From the NCBI RefSeq assembly GCF_030731085.1, contig NZ_JASNFN010000010.1:1-64000 (forward strand): a DNA stretch of 64,000 nucleotides, in the 5' to 3' direction. The translations under genes were made by a program, and so were the position numbers. Origin of the DNA: Blastococcus carthaginiensis (GTDB taxonomy: Bacteria > Actinomycetota > Actinomycetes > Mycobacteriales > Geodermatophilaceae). The notes under the pieces were generated by a model, which had not been told where the DNA came from, searched no databases, and saw only the letters and a program-made list of their open reading frames with translations. This document shows positions 32,156 to 39,921 of the stretch, one piece after another. The stretch's first letter is position 1. Each line of letters starts with the position of its first letter.

Positions 32156-32226
32156 AGGTGGAGACGGGATTTGAACCCGTGTAGACGGCTTTGCAGGCCG
32201 TTGCCTCGCCTCTCGGCCACTCCACC
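32156..32226 (-). tRNA. tRNA-Cys (anticodon GCA)
   Basis: Acceptor GGTGGAG/CTCCACC with the cysteine discriminator U73; anticodon arm ACGGC-CTGCAAA-GCCGT. CCA not encoded. Confidence 0.95.
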
Positions 32227-32267
32227 GCACGCGGGCACCAGTCTCTCGACCGGTGCCCGAGGTTCCG

Positions 32268-32340
32268 AGCGGACGACGGGATTCGAACCCGCGACCCTCA
32301 CCTTGGCAAGGTGATGCTCTACCAGCTGAGCCACGTCCGC
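32268..32340 (-). tRNA. tRNA-Gly (anticodon GCC)
   Basis: Acceptor GCGGACG/CGTCCGC; anticodon arm CACCT-TGCCAAG-GTG with anticodon GCC; T arm GCGGG-TTCGAAT-CCCGT. First in the leftward cluster. Confidence 0.95.
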
Positions 32341-32352
32341 GTTACGAGGAGA

Positions 32353-32358
32353 ACTCTA
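32353..32358 (-). promoter_or_regulatory. Predicted -10 box of the tRNA Gly-Cys-Val cluster
   Basis: Minus-strand TAGAGT twelve bases before the tRNA-Gly 5' end. Confidence 0.5.
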
Positions 32359-32435
32359 GCGGACGTCCTGAGGGGGTGTGCAGGGGGGTCCCCCCGCCCC
32401 CTCCCAGGGGAGCTCTGCCGGAGCGTCCTCGCAGG

Positions 32436-32900
32436 TCAGCGCCCCGGCGAGTCGGGTCCGCCGTTGGACAGCAGGGCGTCGAGCTCCTGGTCCAGCTGCA
32501 GCAGCTCACCCTCCGAGCCGGGGGGCACCAGGGCCTCGGTGTGCCGCAGGAAGGCCGCGACCGTCGCGCGGGAGAGCTCGAAGAGCGCCTCGCCCGACGG
32601 GGCGCGCAGGTGCAGGTACAGCAGGTCGGCCGTCGCGCGAGCCGGCCAGATGCGGACGTCGCCGTCGCCCACCGGGTGCTCGAGCCCGGCCTGGAGCAGT
32701 TCCCGGCTCACCAGCCAAGCGATGCCCTCCTCGCCGCCGGCCCCGCCGTCCTGGTCGTCGGCGTCACCGAAGGCGATGCGCACGGCATAGGGGTCGGTGG
32801 GGTCGTAGCACAGCAGGGCCGGGACCTCGGTCCACGACCGCGGGCCGACCAGGTGAAGAGTGATGGGCGAGATGTGGCCGGGAGTCCATCGGCTCGTCAT
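32436..32900 (-). CDS. SsgA-like sporulation/cell-division regulator family protein
   Basis: 154 aa. The fold pattern matches SsgA/SsgB-like proteins: LCYDPTDPYAVRIAF, WLVSRELLQAGLEHPVGDGDVRIWPA and LFELSRATVAAFLRHT. These actinobacterial proteins help place division septa (SsgB recruits FtsZ in Streptomyces). Which paralogue this is cannot be said. Divergent from the ECF sigma gene. Confidence 0.88.
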   Translation of the reverse strand: MTSRWTPGHISPITLHLVGPRSWTEVPALLCYDPTDPYAVRIAFGDADDQDGGAGGEEGIAWLVSRELLQAGLEHPVGDGDVRIWPARATADLLYLHLRAPSGEALFELSRATVAAFLRHTEALVPPGSEGELLQLDQELDALLSNGGPDSPGR

Positions 32901-33012
32901 GACAGTTCCAACGACCGCGGTTGGCAGAAGTGACGTGCTTCGTGTCGTCGAGTCACTCCAGCATCATGCGTCACGGACGGGGGTTCTGAACCATCTGGAC
33001 GCGTCCTTCCGA

Positions 33013-33678
33013 ATGCCCCGTGTGACCATGGGAGCCGTGAGCCGACCGGTCCTCCGGCCGGAGGACGGCGTCGGCGACGTCGAGATCCTCCGGCGCATCC
33101 GTGCCGGGGACCGGACCGCCGTCGACGAGCTGTACGAGCGCTTCCGCCGGCCGGCCTTCGCGCTGGCCCGGCGGATCCTGGCCGACGACGGCCTGGCCGA
33201 GGACGTGCTGCAGGACGTGTTCCTCGGCGTCTGGCGCGATCCCGACGCCTACGACCGGGCGCGGGGGAGCTTCTCCTCCTGGCTGCTGGCCGTCGTGCAC
33301 CACAAGGCGGTCGACGCCGTGCGCCGCGAGGAGTCCCAGCGCCGGCGGCAGAACCGGGCCGAGGACCAGGCGGTGCTCGAGGGCCCGGTGGCCGCCCGCG
33401 ACGTCGAGGACGACGCCTGGTCCCGCGTGGTCTCCCAGCAGGTGCGCTCCGCGCTGGGTGAGCTCCCCGCGGCCCAGAAGGAGGCGCTGACGCTGGCGTA
33501 CTACGGGGGCTACACGCAGCGGGAGGTGGCCGCGCTGACGGGGACGCCGCTCGGCACGGTGAAGACGAGGATGCTGGCCGGCATGCGCAGGCTGAGGTCG
33601 GAACTCGGTGGGCTGGGCGGCCCGCCGGGCGGCAGCGCGCTGGAGGGCGGCTCGCCGGTGGACGGGACGACGCGATGA
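33013..33678 (+). CDS. ECF-type RNA polymerase sigma factor (SigK-like)
   Basis: Region 2 (ELYERFRRPAFALARRIL, EDVLQDVFLGVWRD, GSFSSWLLAVVHHKAVDAVRR) and region 4 (LPAAQKEALTLAYYGGYTQ, EVAALTGTPLGTVKTRM) are clear. About 221 aa from this ATG; ATG 33028 and GTG 33037 in the same frame are alternatives, and none has a convincing ribosome site. An 18-bp palindrome lies in the first codons. It overlaps the downstream anti-sigma gene by four bases (ATGA), the usual pairing. Confidence 0.9.
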   Translation: MPRVTMGAVSRPVLRPEDGVGDVEILRRIRAGDRTAVDELYERFRRPAFALARRILADDGLAEDVLQDVFLGVWRDPDAYDRARGSFSSWLLAVVHHKAVDAVRREESQRRRQNRAEDQAVLEGPVAARDVEDDAWSRVVSQQVRSALGELPAAQKEALTLAYYGGYTQREVAALTGTPLGTVKTRMLAGMRRLRSELGGLGGPPGGSALEGGSPVDGTTR

Positions 33679-34469
33679 GCGGCGAGCACGCGTACGACGA
33701 GCTCGCGGTCGGCTGGGCCCTGCACGCCCTCGAACCCGAGGACGACGCCCGCTTCGCGCGGCACCTGCCCACCTGCGAGCGCTGCGCCCGCACCGTGGCC
33801 GAGACGTCGGAGGTCATGGCGGCCATGGCGCACGACCTGCCGGCCGCCGAGCCGTCACCCCAGCTTCGGGACCGCCTCCGGGCCGCCGTCGAGGCCACCG
33901 AGCAGCTGCCGCCGCGGGCAGCCCCCGCGCCGCCGGCTCCCGCTCCCTCCCGCGAGGAGGCGCGTCCGGTGCCGCACCCGGCACCGGCGCGGCGGACGCT
34001 GCTGCCGCGCGCGCTGGTCGCTGCGGCGGTCGCCGCCGTCGTCGGGCTGGGCGTGTGGGTCGCCGCGCTCGACCGCGCCCGCGACGACCTGCGCTCCACC
34101 CTCGCCGCCCAGGAGCAGGCGGTGGCCGAGCTGCTGCGCCCGGGGCGGGCCACGATCGCACCGCTGACCGCCGATGAGCGGCAGGTGGCGACCGTGGTGG
34201 TCCGGGACGAGGCGGTCCAGGTGGTCACCGACGGGCTGGCGCGCAACGACACGTCGTCCTCGACCTACGTCCTGTGGGGGCTCGGCGCGGGCGACCCCGT
34301 GGCGCTCGGCGCGTTCGACGTCGAGCGTTCGCAGATCGAGGTCCGAGCCGTAGGCTCCGGGGAGACCGGTCTCGACGCCTTCCCCGGATACGGCATCAGC
34401 ATCGAGCCCGGTCGGCAGGCTCCGTCGGCACCGACGGAGGTAGTCGCGACCGGGCAGGTGACCAGCTGA
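33675..34469 (+). CDS. Anti-sigma factor, RskA-like membrane protein
   Basis: 264 aa. An N-terminal zinc-binding anti-sigma motif H30-x3-C34-x2-C37 (RHLPTCERC) would bind the upstream sigma factor; a Pro-rich linker, one transmembrane helix (about 113-130, ALVAAAVAAVVGLGVWVAAL) and an extracytoplasmic RskA domain (VVVRDEAVQVVTDGL, YVLWGLGAGDPVALGAF) follow. Release of sigma probably requires regulated proteolysis, as for M. tuberculosis RskA. Confidence 0.92.
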   Translation: MSGEHAYDELAVGWALHALEPEDDARFARHLPTCERCARTVAETSEVMAAMAHDLPAAEPSPQLRDRLRAAVEATEQLPPRAAPAPPAPAPSREEARPVPHPAPARRTLLPRALVAAAVAAVVGLGVWVAALDRARDDLRSTLAAQEQAVAELLRPGRATIAPLTADERQVATVVVRDEAVQVVTDGLARNDTSSSTYVLWGLGAGDPVALGAFDVERSQIEVRAVGSGETGLDAFPGYGISIEPGRQAPSAPTEVVATGQVTS

Positions 34470-34495
34470 GCGCGCGAGAGACGACGTCGGCACCC

Positions 34496-34960
34496 GTGGC
34501 GGCAGGGCGCCAGCAGCCGGAGACCCCGGGCGAGCGGCGGGCGCGGTACGACGACGACGAGGTGCACAGCCTCCGTGAGCGGATCGCCGAGGCCCGCTGG
34601 CGCAGGGGGCTGGCGGCGCGCCGCGGCCTCAACCACGGCTACCGGGTAGGCGTCGGCATCGTCGGCAGCCTGGTCGTCGCCATGGGTCTGCTCACCATCC
34701 CGCTGCCCGGCCCGGGCTGGCTCACAGTGCTCGCCGGCCTGTTCATCCTCGCCACGGAGTTCACCTGGGCCGAGCGGACGCTGGAGTTCACCAAGCGCCA
34801 CGTCACCCGCTGGACCGAGTGGGTCGGCGCCCAGCGGGTGTGGGTGCGGCTGCTCATCGGGCTGGCGACCGCCGCGTTCGTGTACGGCATCCTCGTCGTC
34901 TCGCTGCACCTCATGGGGGTGCCCGACTGGGTGCCGGGGTGGGTGCCGCTCTGGCGGTGA
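34496..34960 (+). CDS. TIGR02611-type small membrane protein (PGPGW motif)
   Basis: 154 aa from GTG 34496. Recognised by two or three hydrophobic helices and the motif LTIPLPGPGWLTVLAGL followed by ILATEFTWAERTLEF. Function unknown; the family is widespread in actinobacteria. The frame extends upstream without a stop, and a CTG at 34466 would overlap the anti-sigma stop by four bases exactly as the neighbours do, so a non-ATG coupled start is possible. Confidence 0.8.
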   Translation: MAAGRQQPETPGERRARYDDDEVHSLRERIAEARWRRGLAARRGLNHGYRVGVGIVGSLVVAMGLLTIPLPGPGWLTVLAGLFILATEFTWAERTLEFTKRHVTRWTEWVGAQRVWVRLLIGLATAAFVYGILVVSLHLMGVPDWVPGWVPLWR

Positions 34961-34986
34961 GCGTCTGGCACAATCGGATGCGCAAC

Positions 34987-35058
34987 GGGCGATTGGCTCA
35001 GTGGTAGAGCGCTTCGTTCACACCGAAGAGGTCACTGGTTCGAACCCAGTATCGCCCA
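34987..35058 (+). tRNA. tRNA-Val (anticodon CAC)
   Basis: Acceptor GGGCGAT/ATCGCCC with A73; anticodon arm CTTCG-TTCACAC-CGAAG; T arm identical to the tRNA-Val(GAC) at 32024-32098. CCA not encoded. CACAAT at 34968-34973 is a possible -10. Confidence 0.96.
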
Positions 35059-35067
35059 CCGGCGCGC

Positions 35068-35105
35068 AGGGCCAGGGAAACCCGGAGACGGGGGAACCTG
35101 GCCCT
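35068..35105 (+). terminator. Terminator of tRNA-Val(CAC)
   Basis: AGGGCCAGG and CCTGGCCCT form 9 bp, with CCCG/CGGG pairing inside, ten bases after the tRNA. Confidence 0.75.
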
Positions 35106-35159
35106 CCGTCGTTCCCGCCCGTCCCGCCCTTGCGGCGCCGGCAGGCGGATCGCGGGACC

Positions 35160-35552
35160 ATGGCCGTGATGACCGCCCAGCCCGACCGCGCGACCCGGCT
35201 CCAGCTGGTCCTGGACCGCGACGGGCCCACCTGCGTGTGGTGCGGGCGCACCTTCTCCCCGCTGGTCCGCCCCACGACCGAGCATGTCGTGCCCCGCGTC
35301 AAGGGCGGGCCCTCGTGGCTGGCGAACGAGGTGGCGGCGTGCCGGCGGTGCAACGGGGAGCGGGGGCACCGCAGCCCGGTCGAGTGGCTCGAGGAGTGCC
35401 GCCGGCGGGGGTGGCCGGCCGACGCGGAGCGGTTGGCGCGTGCCCTGGACGACCTCGCCGCGGCGATCGCCCGCACCGGTGGGCAGCGGCGGGCCCGCCC
35501 CTACCTGGACGCCCAGCTGCGCCGCCTGCGCCGGTCCCGCCCTGCGGCCTAG
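35160..35552 (+). CDS. Small HNH endonuclease
   Basis: 130 aa. The HNH core with zinc cysteines is complete: CVWCGRTF, EHVVPRVKGGPSW, NEVAACRRCNGERG. Small proteins of this kind are common in actinobacterial chromosomes; role unknown. ATG 35160 or 35169 could start it. Its TAG stop forms the first half of the predicted -10 box (TAGGGT) of the MOSC gene. Confidence 0.88.
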   Translation: MAVMTAQPDRATRLQLVLDRDGPTCVWCGRTFSPLVRPTTEHVVPRVKGGPSWLANEVAACRRCNGERGHRSPVEWLEECRRRGWPADAERLARALDDLAAAIARTGGQRRARPYLDAQLRRLRRSRPAA

Positions 35553-35555
35553 GGT
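35550..35555 (+). promoter_or_regulatory. Predicted -10 box of the MOSC gene, overlapping a stop codon
   Basis: TAGGGT; its first three bases are the stop codon of the HNH gene. Seven bases separate it from the GTG start (leaderless). Confidence 0.55.
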
Positions 35556-35562
35556 CGGTGCC

Positions 35563-36108
35563 GTGACGACGAGCGGGCGCGTGGCGCGGATCTGGGTCTA
35601 CCCCGTCAAGTCCCTCGGCGGCACGGCCCGCGAGCGGGTCCACCTGCACCCGGCGGGACCGGAGGGTGACCGCGCCTGGACGGTCGTCGACGCGGCGAGC
35701 GGGGAGGTCGTGCGCGGCAAGCACGCCCCCGGCCTGGCGGCGCTCACGCCGACCGGCGACCCGGGTGCCGACGCCGGAGCGGTCGCCGGCGCGCTGGGCC
35801 GGCCGGTGCGGATCGAGCCGGCGCCGGGCGGCTCCGCGGCCGATGCCGCGCCCGTGCACCTGGTCTCCCGGCAGGCGATCGACCGGGCCGCGGCGGGCGA
35901 CGTCCCCGAGGGCTGCTCGGCCGAGGACCCGCGCGCCAACGTGCTGCTGGACCTGCCCGACGACGACGAGCGGACCTGGGTGGGCCGGGAGCTGCGCATC
36001 GGCACCGCGCGGCTGGCCGTCGTCCGGACGCCGAAACACTGCCTGGGCGTGTACGCCGAGGTGCGGCAGCCCGGCGAGATCGCCGTCGGCGACCCCGTCC
36101 TGCTCTAG
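35563..36108 (+). CDS. MOSC domain protein
   Basis: 181 aa. N-terminal beta-barrel motif (RIWVYPVKSLGG) then a compact MOSC part with the conserved cysteine in PKHCLGVYAEV. MOSC proteins carry sulfur or handle the molybdenum cofactor or reduce N-hydroxylated compounds (mARC, YiiM); this one is shorter than most two-domain members, so the activity is uncertain. Start by GTG with a leaderless -10. Confidence 0.85.
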   Translation: MTTSGRVARIWVYPVKSLGGTARERVHLHPAGPEGDRAWTVVDAASGEVVRGKHAPGLAALTPTGDPGADAGAVAGALGRPVRIEPAPGGSAADAAPVHLVSRQAIDRAAAGDVPEGCSAEDPRANVLLDLPDDDERTWVGRELRIGTARLAVVRTPKHCLGVYAEVRQPGEIAVGDPVLL

Positions 36109-36111
36109 CGT
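36106..36111 (+). promoter_or_regulatory. Predicted -10 box of the CapA-like gene, overlapping a stop codon
   Basis: TAGCGT begins with the TAG stop of the MOSC gene and ends eight bases before the GTG start of the next gene. Confidence 0.55.
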
Positions 36112-36119
36112 CGTCGACC

Positions 36120-37238
36120 GTGCGTCGCTGGTGGGCCGCGGGGGCGGCCGTGCTGCTGCTGACCGGCTGCGGGAGCGGGCCGGAGAGCCCAGGACCGGCG
36201 GGCGAGCCCGCCCCGGCGGCCACGGCCCCGGCTGCCGAGCCGCCCGCGGAGCCGGAGAGCTTCACGCTGGTGGCCACCGGTGACGTGCTGGTGCACCAGG
36301 GGCGGGCGCTGACCTCCGGGGCATCGCGGCCCGACGGTTCGTACGACTTCAGCGGGGTGTTCGCCCCGGTCTCCGGGATCATCGGCGGGGCCGACCTGGC
36401 GATCTGCCACCTGGAGACGCCGGTGGCGCCCGAGGGTGGTCCCTACCGCGGCTACCCGGGTTTCAGCGTCCAGCCCGAGATCGTCGACGCGCTCGCGGGC
36501 GCGGGGTACGACGTGTGCTCGACGGCGTCCAACCACTCGCTGGACGCCGGCTTCGACGGGCTCACCCGCACCGTCGACGCCCTGGAGGACGCCGGCATCG
36601 CGGTCACCGGCACGTACCGCAGCGAGGCGGAGAGCGCGCAGCCGACGGTCGTCGACGTGGACGGCGTGCGGGTCGGCCACGTCGCCGCGACGTTCAGCCT
36701 CAACGGGGTGCCGCTGCCGGCCGGGCGGGAGTGGTCGGTCGACCTCGTCGCCGTGCCCGACGTCACCGGGATGCTGGCGGGGGCGGCCCGGGCGCGGGCC
36801 GCCGGTGCCGAGGTCGTCGTCGCGAGCCTGCACTGCTGCCAGGAGTACGACCACGACCCGACGGCGGCCCAGGAGGCCGCGGCGCGCGCCCTGCTGGCCT
36901 CGCCCGACGTCGACCTCGTGCTGGGGCACCACGCGCACGTGGTGCAGCCCTTCGAGCGCATCGACGGCGAGTGGGTCGCCTACGGCCTGGGCAACCACGT
37001 CGCCGAGCACGCCACCCGGGGGTACGCGACCGAGGACTCGGTGGCCGCGCGGTTCACCTTCACCCGCGGGGCCGGCGGCCGGTTCACCGTCTCGGCGGCC
37101 GAGGCGGTGCCCCTGCGCATCGAGTTCGGCGCCGGCGTGCAGGTGGTGCCGGCCGACCCGGTGAGCTCCGCGCGGATCTTCGACGTCCTCGACCGGCGCG
37201 GCGCGGTGGCGGCCGGGCTGGAGGTCGTCCGGGACTGA
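36120..37238 (+). CDS. CapA/PgsA-type metallophosphatase-fold lipoprotein
   Basis: 372 aa. Lipoprotein signal with lipobox LTGC (Cys17), Pro/Ala linker, then a calcineurin-like CapA fold: LVATGDVLVHQ, CHLETPV, STASNHSLDAG, VVVASLHCCQEYD and LVLGHHAHVVQPFE supply the metal ligands. CapA proteins take part in poly-gamma-glutamate or other surface polymer metabolism; no partner genes (pgsB/C) are nearby, so the substrate is open. Lipidation would depend on Lgt. Confidence 0.9.
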   Translation: MRRWWAAGAAVLLLTGCGSGPESPGPAGEPAPAATAPAAEPPAEPESFTLVATGDVLVHQGRALTSGASRPDGSYDFSGVFAPVSGIIGGADLAICHLETPVAPEGGPYRGYPGFSVQPEIVDALAGAGYDVCSTASNHSLDAGFDGLTRTVDALEDAGIAVTGTYRSEAESAQPTVVDVDGVRVGHVAATFSLNGVPLPAGREWSVDLVAVPDVTGMLAGAARARAAGAEVVVASLHCCQEYDHDPTAAQEAAARALLASPDVDLVLGHHAHVVQPFERIDGEWVAYGLGNHVAEHATRGYATEDSVAARFTFTRGAGGRFTVSAAEAVPLRIEFGAGVQVVPADPVSSARIFDVLDRRGAVAAGLEVVRD

Positions 37239-37251
37239 GCCCGGCGCGCAC

Positions 37252-37290
37252 TAGGCTCGGGGCCGCAGAACGGGCGTCGCGCGACGCCCG
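37252..37290 (+). promoter_or_regulatory. thrS promoter box and leader palindrome
   Basis: TAGGCT (37252-37257) is a candidate -10; the leader then contains a 20-bp perfect palindrome CGGGCGTCGCGCGACGCCCG at 37271-37290, an 8-bp hairpin with GCGC loop if transcribed, ending 14 bases before the GGAG ribosome site. Confidence 0.5.
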
Positions 37291-37315
37291 CCGCCTCGAT
37301 CCCTGGAGCATGCTC

Positions 37316-39346
37316 GTGTCCACCCAGCCCTCGCCCACCGCCGTCGGACCGATCCGGGTGCCGGCCGGGACGACGGCGCAGGACGCGCTCAAGGCGGCCG
37401 GGATCCCGCTGAAGGGCGCCGACGGTGCGGTCGTCGTCCGCGAGGTGGCCACCGGTGACCTCAGGGACCTCGCCTGGGCGCCGGACGCCGACGCCGAGGT
37501 GGAGGCCGTGGCGGCGTCCAGCGCTGACGGCCGGGCGGTCATCCGCCACTCGGCCGCCCACGTGCTCGCCCAGGCGGTCCAGGAGCTGTTCCCGGGCACC
37601 CGGCTGGGCATCGGCCCGCCGGTCGAGAACGGCTTCTACTACGACTTCGACCCCGAGCGGCCCTTCACCCCCGAGGACCTCACCGCCCTCGAGAAGAAGA
37701 TGACCGAGATCGTCCGGGCCGGGCAGCGGTTCACCCGCCGCGAGATCAGCGACGCCGACGCCCAGGCCGAGCTGGCGCACGAGCCCTACAAGCTGGAGCT
37801 GATCGGGCTCAAGGGCGGCGAGGCTGCGTCCTCGGATGATGGCGCCTCCGTCGAGGTCGGCGGCGCGCAGCTGACCATGTACGACAACCTCGACGCCCGC
37901 ACCGGCGAGCGGGTCTGGACCGACCTGTGCCGCGGCCCGCACCTGCCGCGCACGAGCGGCATCCCGGCCTTCAGCCTCACCCGGTCGGCCGCCGCCTACT
38001 GGCGGGGCAGCGAGAAGAACCCCCAGCTCCAGCGCGTCTACGGCACCGCCTGGGAGAGCAAGGAGGCGCACAAGGCCTACCTGGAGCACCTGGCCGAGGC
38101 CGAGCGGCGCGACCACCGGCGGCTCGGCGCCGAGCTGGACCTGTTCAGCTTCCCCGACGAGATCGGCTCCGGCCTCCCCGTCTTCCACCCCAAGGGCGGG
38201 GTGATCAAGCGGGAGATGGAGGACTACGTCCGGCGCCGGCACCTGGAGGAGGGCTTCGACTACGTCGGTACCCCGCACATCAGCAAGAGCGGGCTGTTCG
38301 AGACCTCCGGTCACCTCCCGTACTACGAGGAGACCATGTTCCCGGGCATGGACCTGGACAACGCGAAGTACTACCTCAAGGCCATGAACTGCCCCATGCA
38401 CAACCTGATCTTCCGGTCGCGCGGGCGGTCCTACCGCGAGCTGCCCCTGCGGCTGTTCGAGTTCGGGTCGGTCTACCGGTACGAGCAGTCCGGCGTGGTG
38501 CACGGCCTGACCCGGGTGCGCGGCTTCGCCCAGGACGACTCGCACAGCTACGTGACCCCCGAGCAGGCCCCGGGGGAGATCCGGCACCTGCTGCACTTCG
38601 TGCTCGGTCTGCTGCGCGACTTCGGCCTCGACGACTACTACCTGGAGCTCTCCACGCGCGACGACTCCGACAAGTTCATCGGGTCCGACGCGGAGTGGAC
38701 GGTCGCCACGGCCGTCCTCGAGGAGGCGGCGAAGGAGACCGGCCTGGAACTGGTGCCGGATCCGGGCGGGGCGGCCTACTACGGGCCGAAGATCTCCGTC
38801 CAGGCCCGGGACGCCATCGGCCGCACCTGGCAGATGTCGACCATCCAGTACGACTTCAACCAGCCGGCCCGGTTCGGCCTGGAGTACACGACCGGCGACG
38901 GCTCCCGGCAGCAGCCGGTGATGATCCACTCGGCCAAGTTCGGGTCGATCGAGCGGTTCTTCGGCGTGCTCACCGAGCACTACGCCGGCGCGTTCCCGGC
39001 CTGGCTGGCCCCGGTGCAGGTGGTCGGCATCCCGGTCACCGACGAGCAGGTGCCCTACCTGACCGACGTCGCCCTGAAGCTGCGCGCCCGCGGCATCCGC
39101 GTGGAGATCGACGACTCCGACGACCGGATGCAGAAGAAGATCCGGACGGCGAGCAAGCAGAAGATCCCGTTCGTCCTCATCGTCGGCGCCACCGACGCCG
39201 AGGCCGGCGCGGTCTCCTTCCGGTTCCGCGACGGCAGCCAGGACAACGGCGTGGCGGTGGACGCCGCCGTCGAGCGGATCGCCGGCTGGATCGCGGCCCG
39301 CAGCAACGCCGACCCGACGGCGGAGACCGGGGCGGTCCCCGGATGA
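37316..39346 (+). CDS. thrS: Threonyl-tRNA synthetase
   Basis: Class II synthetase, 676 aa: N-terminal TGS-like domain, editing domain (HSAAHVLAQAVQELFPG; CRGPHLP), catalytic core with zinc ligands (MNCPMH, HSAKFGSIERF) and motif 2 FGSVYRYEQSGVVHGLTRVR, and C-terminal anticodon-binding domain. GTG 37316 is preferred since GGAG ends seven bases before it; ATG 37310 is too close to GGAG. As in mycobacteria it heads the phosphatidylinositol-mannoside operon (HIT, pgsA, patA, pimA). Confidence 0.97.
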   Translation: MSTQPSPTAVGPIRVPAGTTAQDALKAAGIPLKGADGAVVVREVATGDLRDLAWAPDADAEVEAVAASSADGRAVIRHSAAHVLAQAVQELFPGTRLGIGPPVENGFYYDFDPERPFTPEDLTALEKKMTEIVRAGQRFTRREISDADAQAELAHEPYKLELIGLKGGEAASSDDGASVEVGGAQLTMYDNLDARTGERVWTDLCRGPHLPRTSGIPAFSLTRSAAAYWRGSEKNPQLQRVYGTAWESKEAHKAYLEHLAEAERRDHRRLGAELDLFSFPDEIGSGLPVFHPKGGVIKREMEDYVRRRHLEEGFDYVGTPHISKSGLFETSGHLPYYEETMFPGMDLDNAKYYLKAMNCPMHNLIFRSRGRSYRELPLRLFEFGSVYRYEQSGVVHGLTRVRGFAQDDSHSYVTPEQAPGEIRHLLHFVLGLLRDFGLDDYYLELSTRDDSDKFIGSDAEWTVATAVLEEAAKETGLELVPDPGGAAYYGPKISVQARDAIGRTWQMSTIQYDFNQPARFGLEYTTGDGSRQQPVMIHSAKFGSIERFFGVLTEHYAGAFPAWLAPVQVVGIPVTDEQVPYLTDVALKLRARGIRVEIDDSDDRMQKKIRTASKQKIPFVLIVGATDAEAGAVSFRFRDGSQDNGVAVDAAVERIAGWIAARSNADPTAETGAVPG

Positions 39347-39921
39347 GCGAGGACAACGCCCCTTACCGGGTGCCGGTCTCCTCCGACGACGGCGGCCCGG
39401 CGACGGTGTTCGAGCACCTGTGGACGCCCTACCGGATGGCCTACATCAGGGGCGAGGGCAAGCCCACCGGGGCGCACGACTGCCCGTTCTGCGTGATCCC
39501 CACGCTCGGCGACGAGGAGGGGCTGGTGGTGGCGCGCGGCTCGTCGGTGTTCGCCGTGCTCAACCTCTACCCGTACAACGCCGGCCACCTGATGCTCGTG
39601 CCCTACCGGCACGTGCCCGACTACACCGACCTCACGCCCGAGGAGGTCGCCGAGCTCGGCGCCTTCACCCAGACGGCGATGCGGGTGGTGCGCGCGGTGA
39701 CCGGGGCCCACGGGTTCAACATCGGCATGAACCAGGGGGCCGTGGCCGGGGCGGGCATCGCCGACCACCTGCACCAGCACGCCGTGCCGCGCTGGGGCGG
39801 GGACACCAACTTCATGCCGGTGGTCGGGCTCACCCGCGTGCTCCCGCAGGTGCTGGGGGAGACCCGGGCACTGCTCGCCGGTGCGTGGGCCGACCACGCC
39901 GTCCCGGTACCGGAGGCCTGA
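39343..39921 (+). CDS. HIT-family hydrolase/phosphorylase
   Basis: 192 aa. Histidine triad HLHQHAVPRW near 145-155, with LNLYPYNAGHLMLVPYRH and the N-terminal CPFCVIP. The mycobacterial homologue in the same place between thrS and pgsA acts as a diadenosine tetraphosphate phosphorylase; that activity is plausible here. ATG overlaps the thrS stop by four bases. Confidence 0.92.
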   Translation: MSEDNAPYRVPVSSDDGGPATVFEHLWTPYRMAYIRGEGKPTGAHDCPFCVIPTLGDEEGLVVARGSSVFAVLNLYPYNAGHLMLVPYRHVPDYTDLTPEEVAELGAFTQTAMRVVRAVTGAHGFNIGMNQGAVAGAGIADHLHQHAVPRWGGDTNFMPVVGLTRVLPQVLGETRALLAGAWADHAVPVPEA

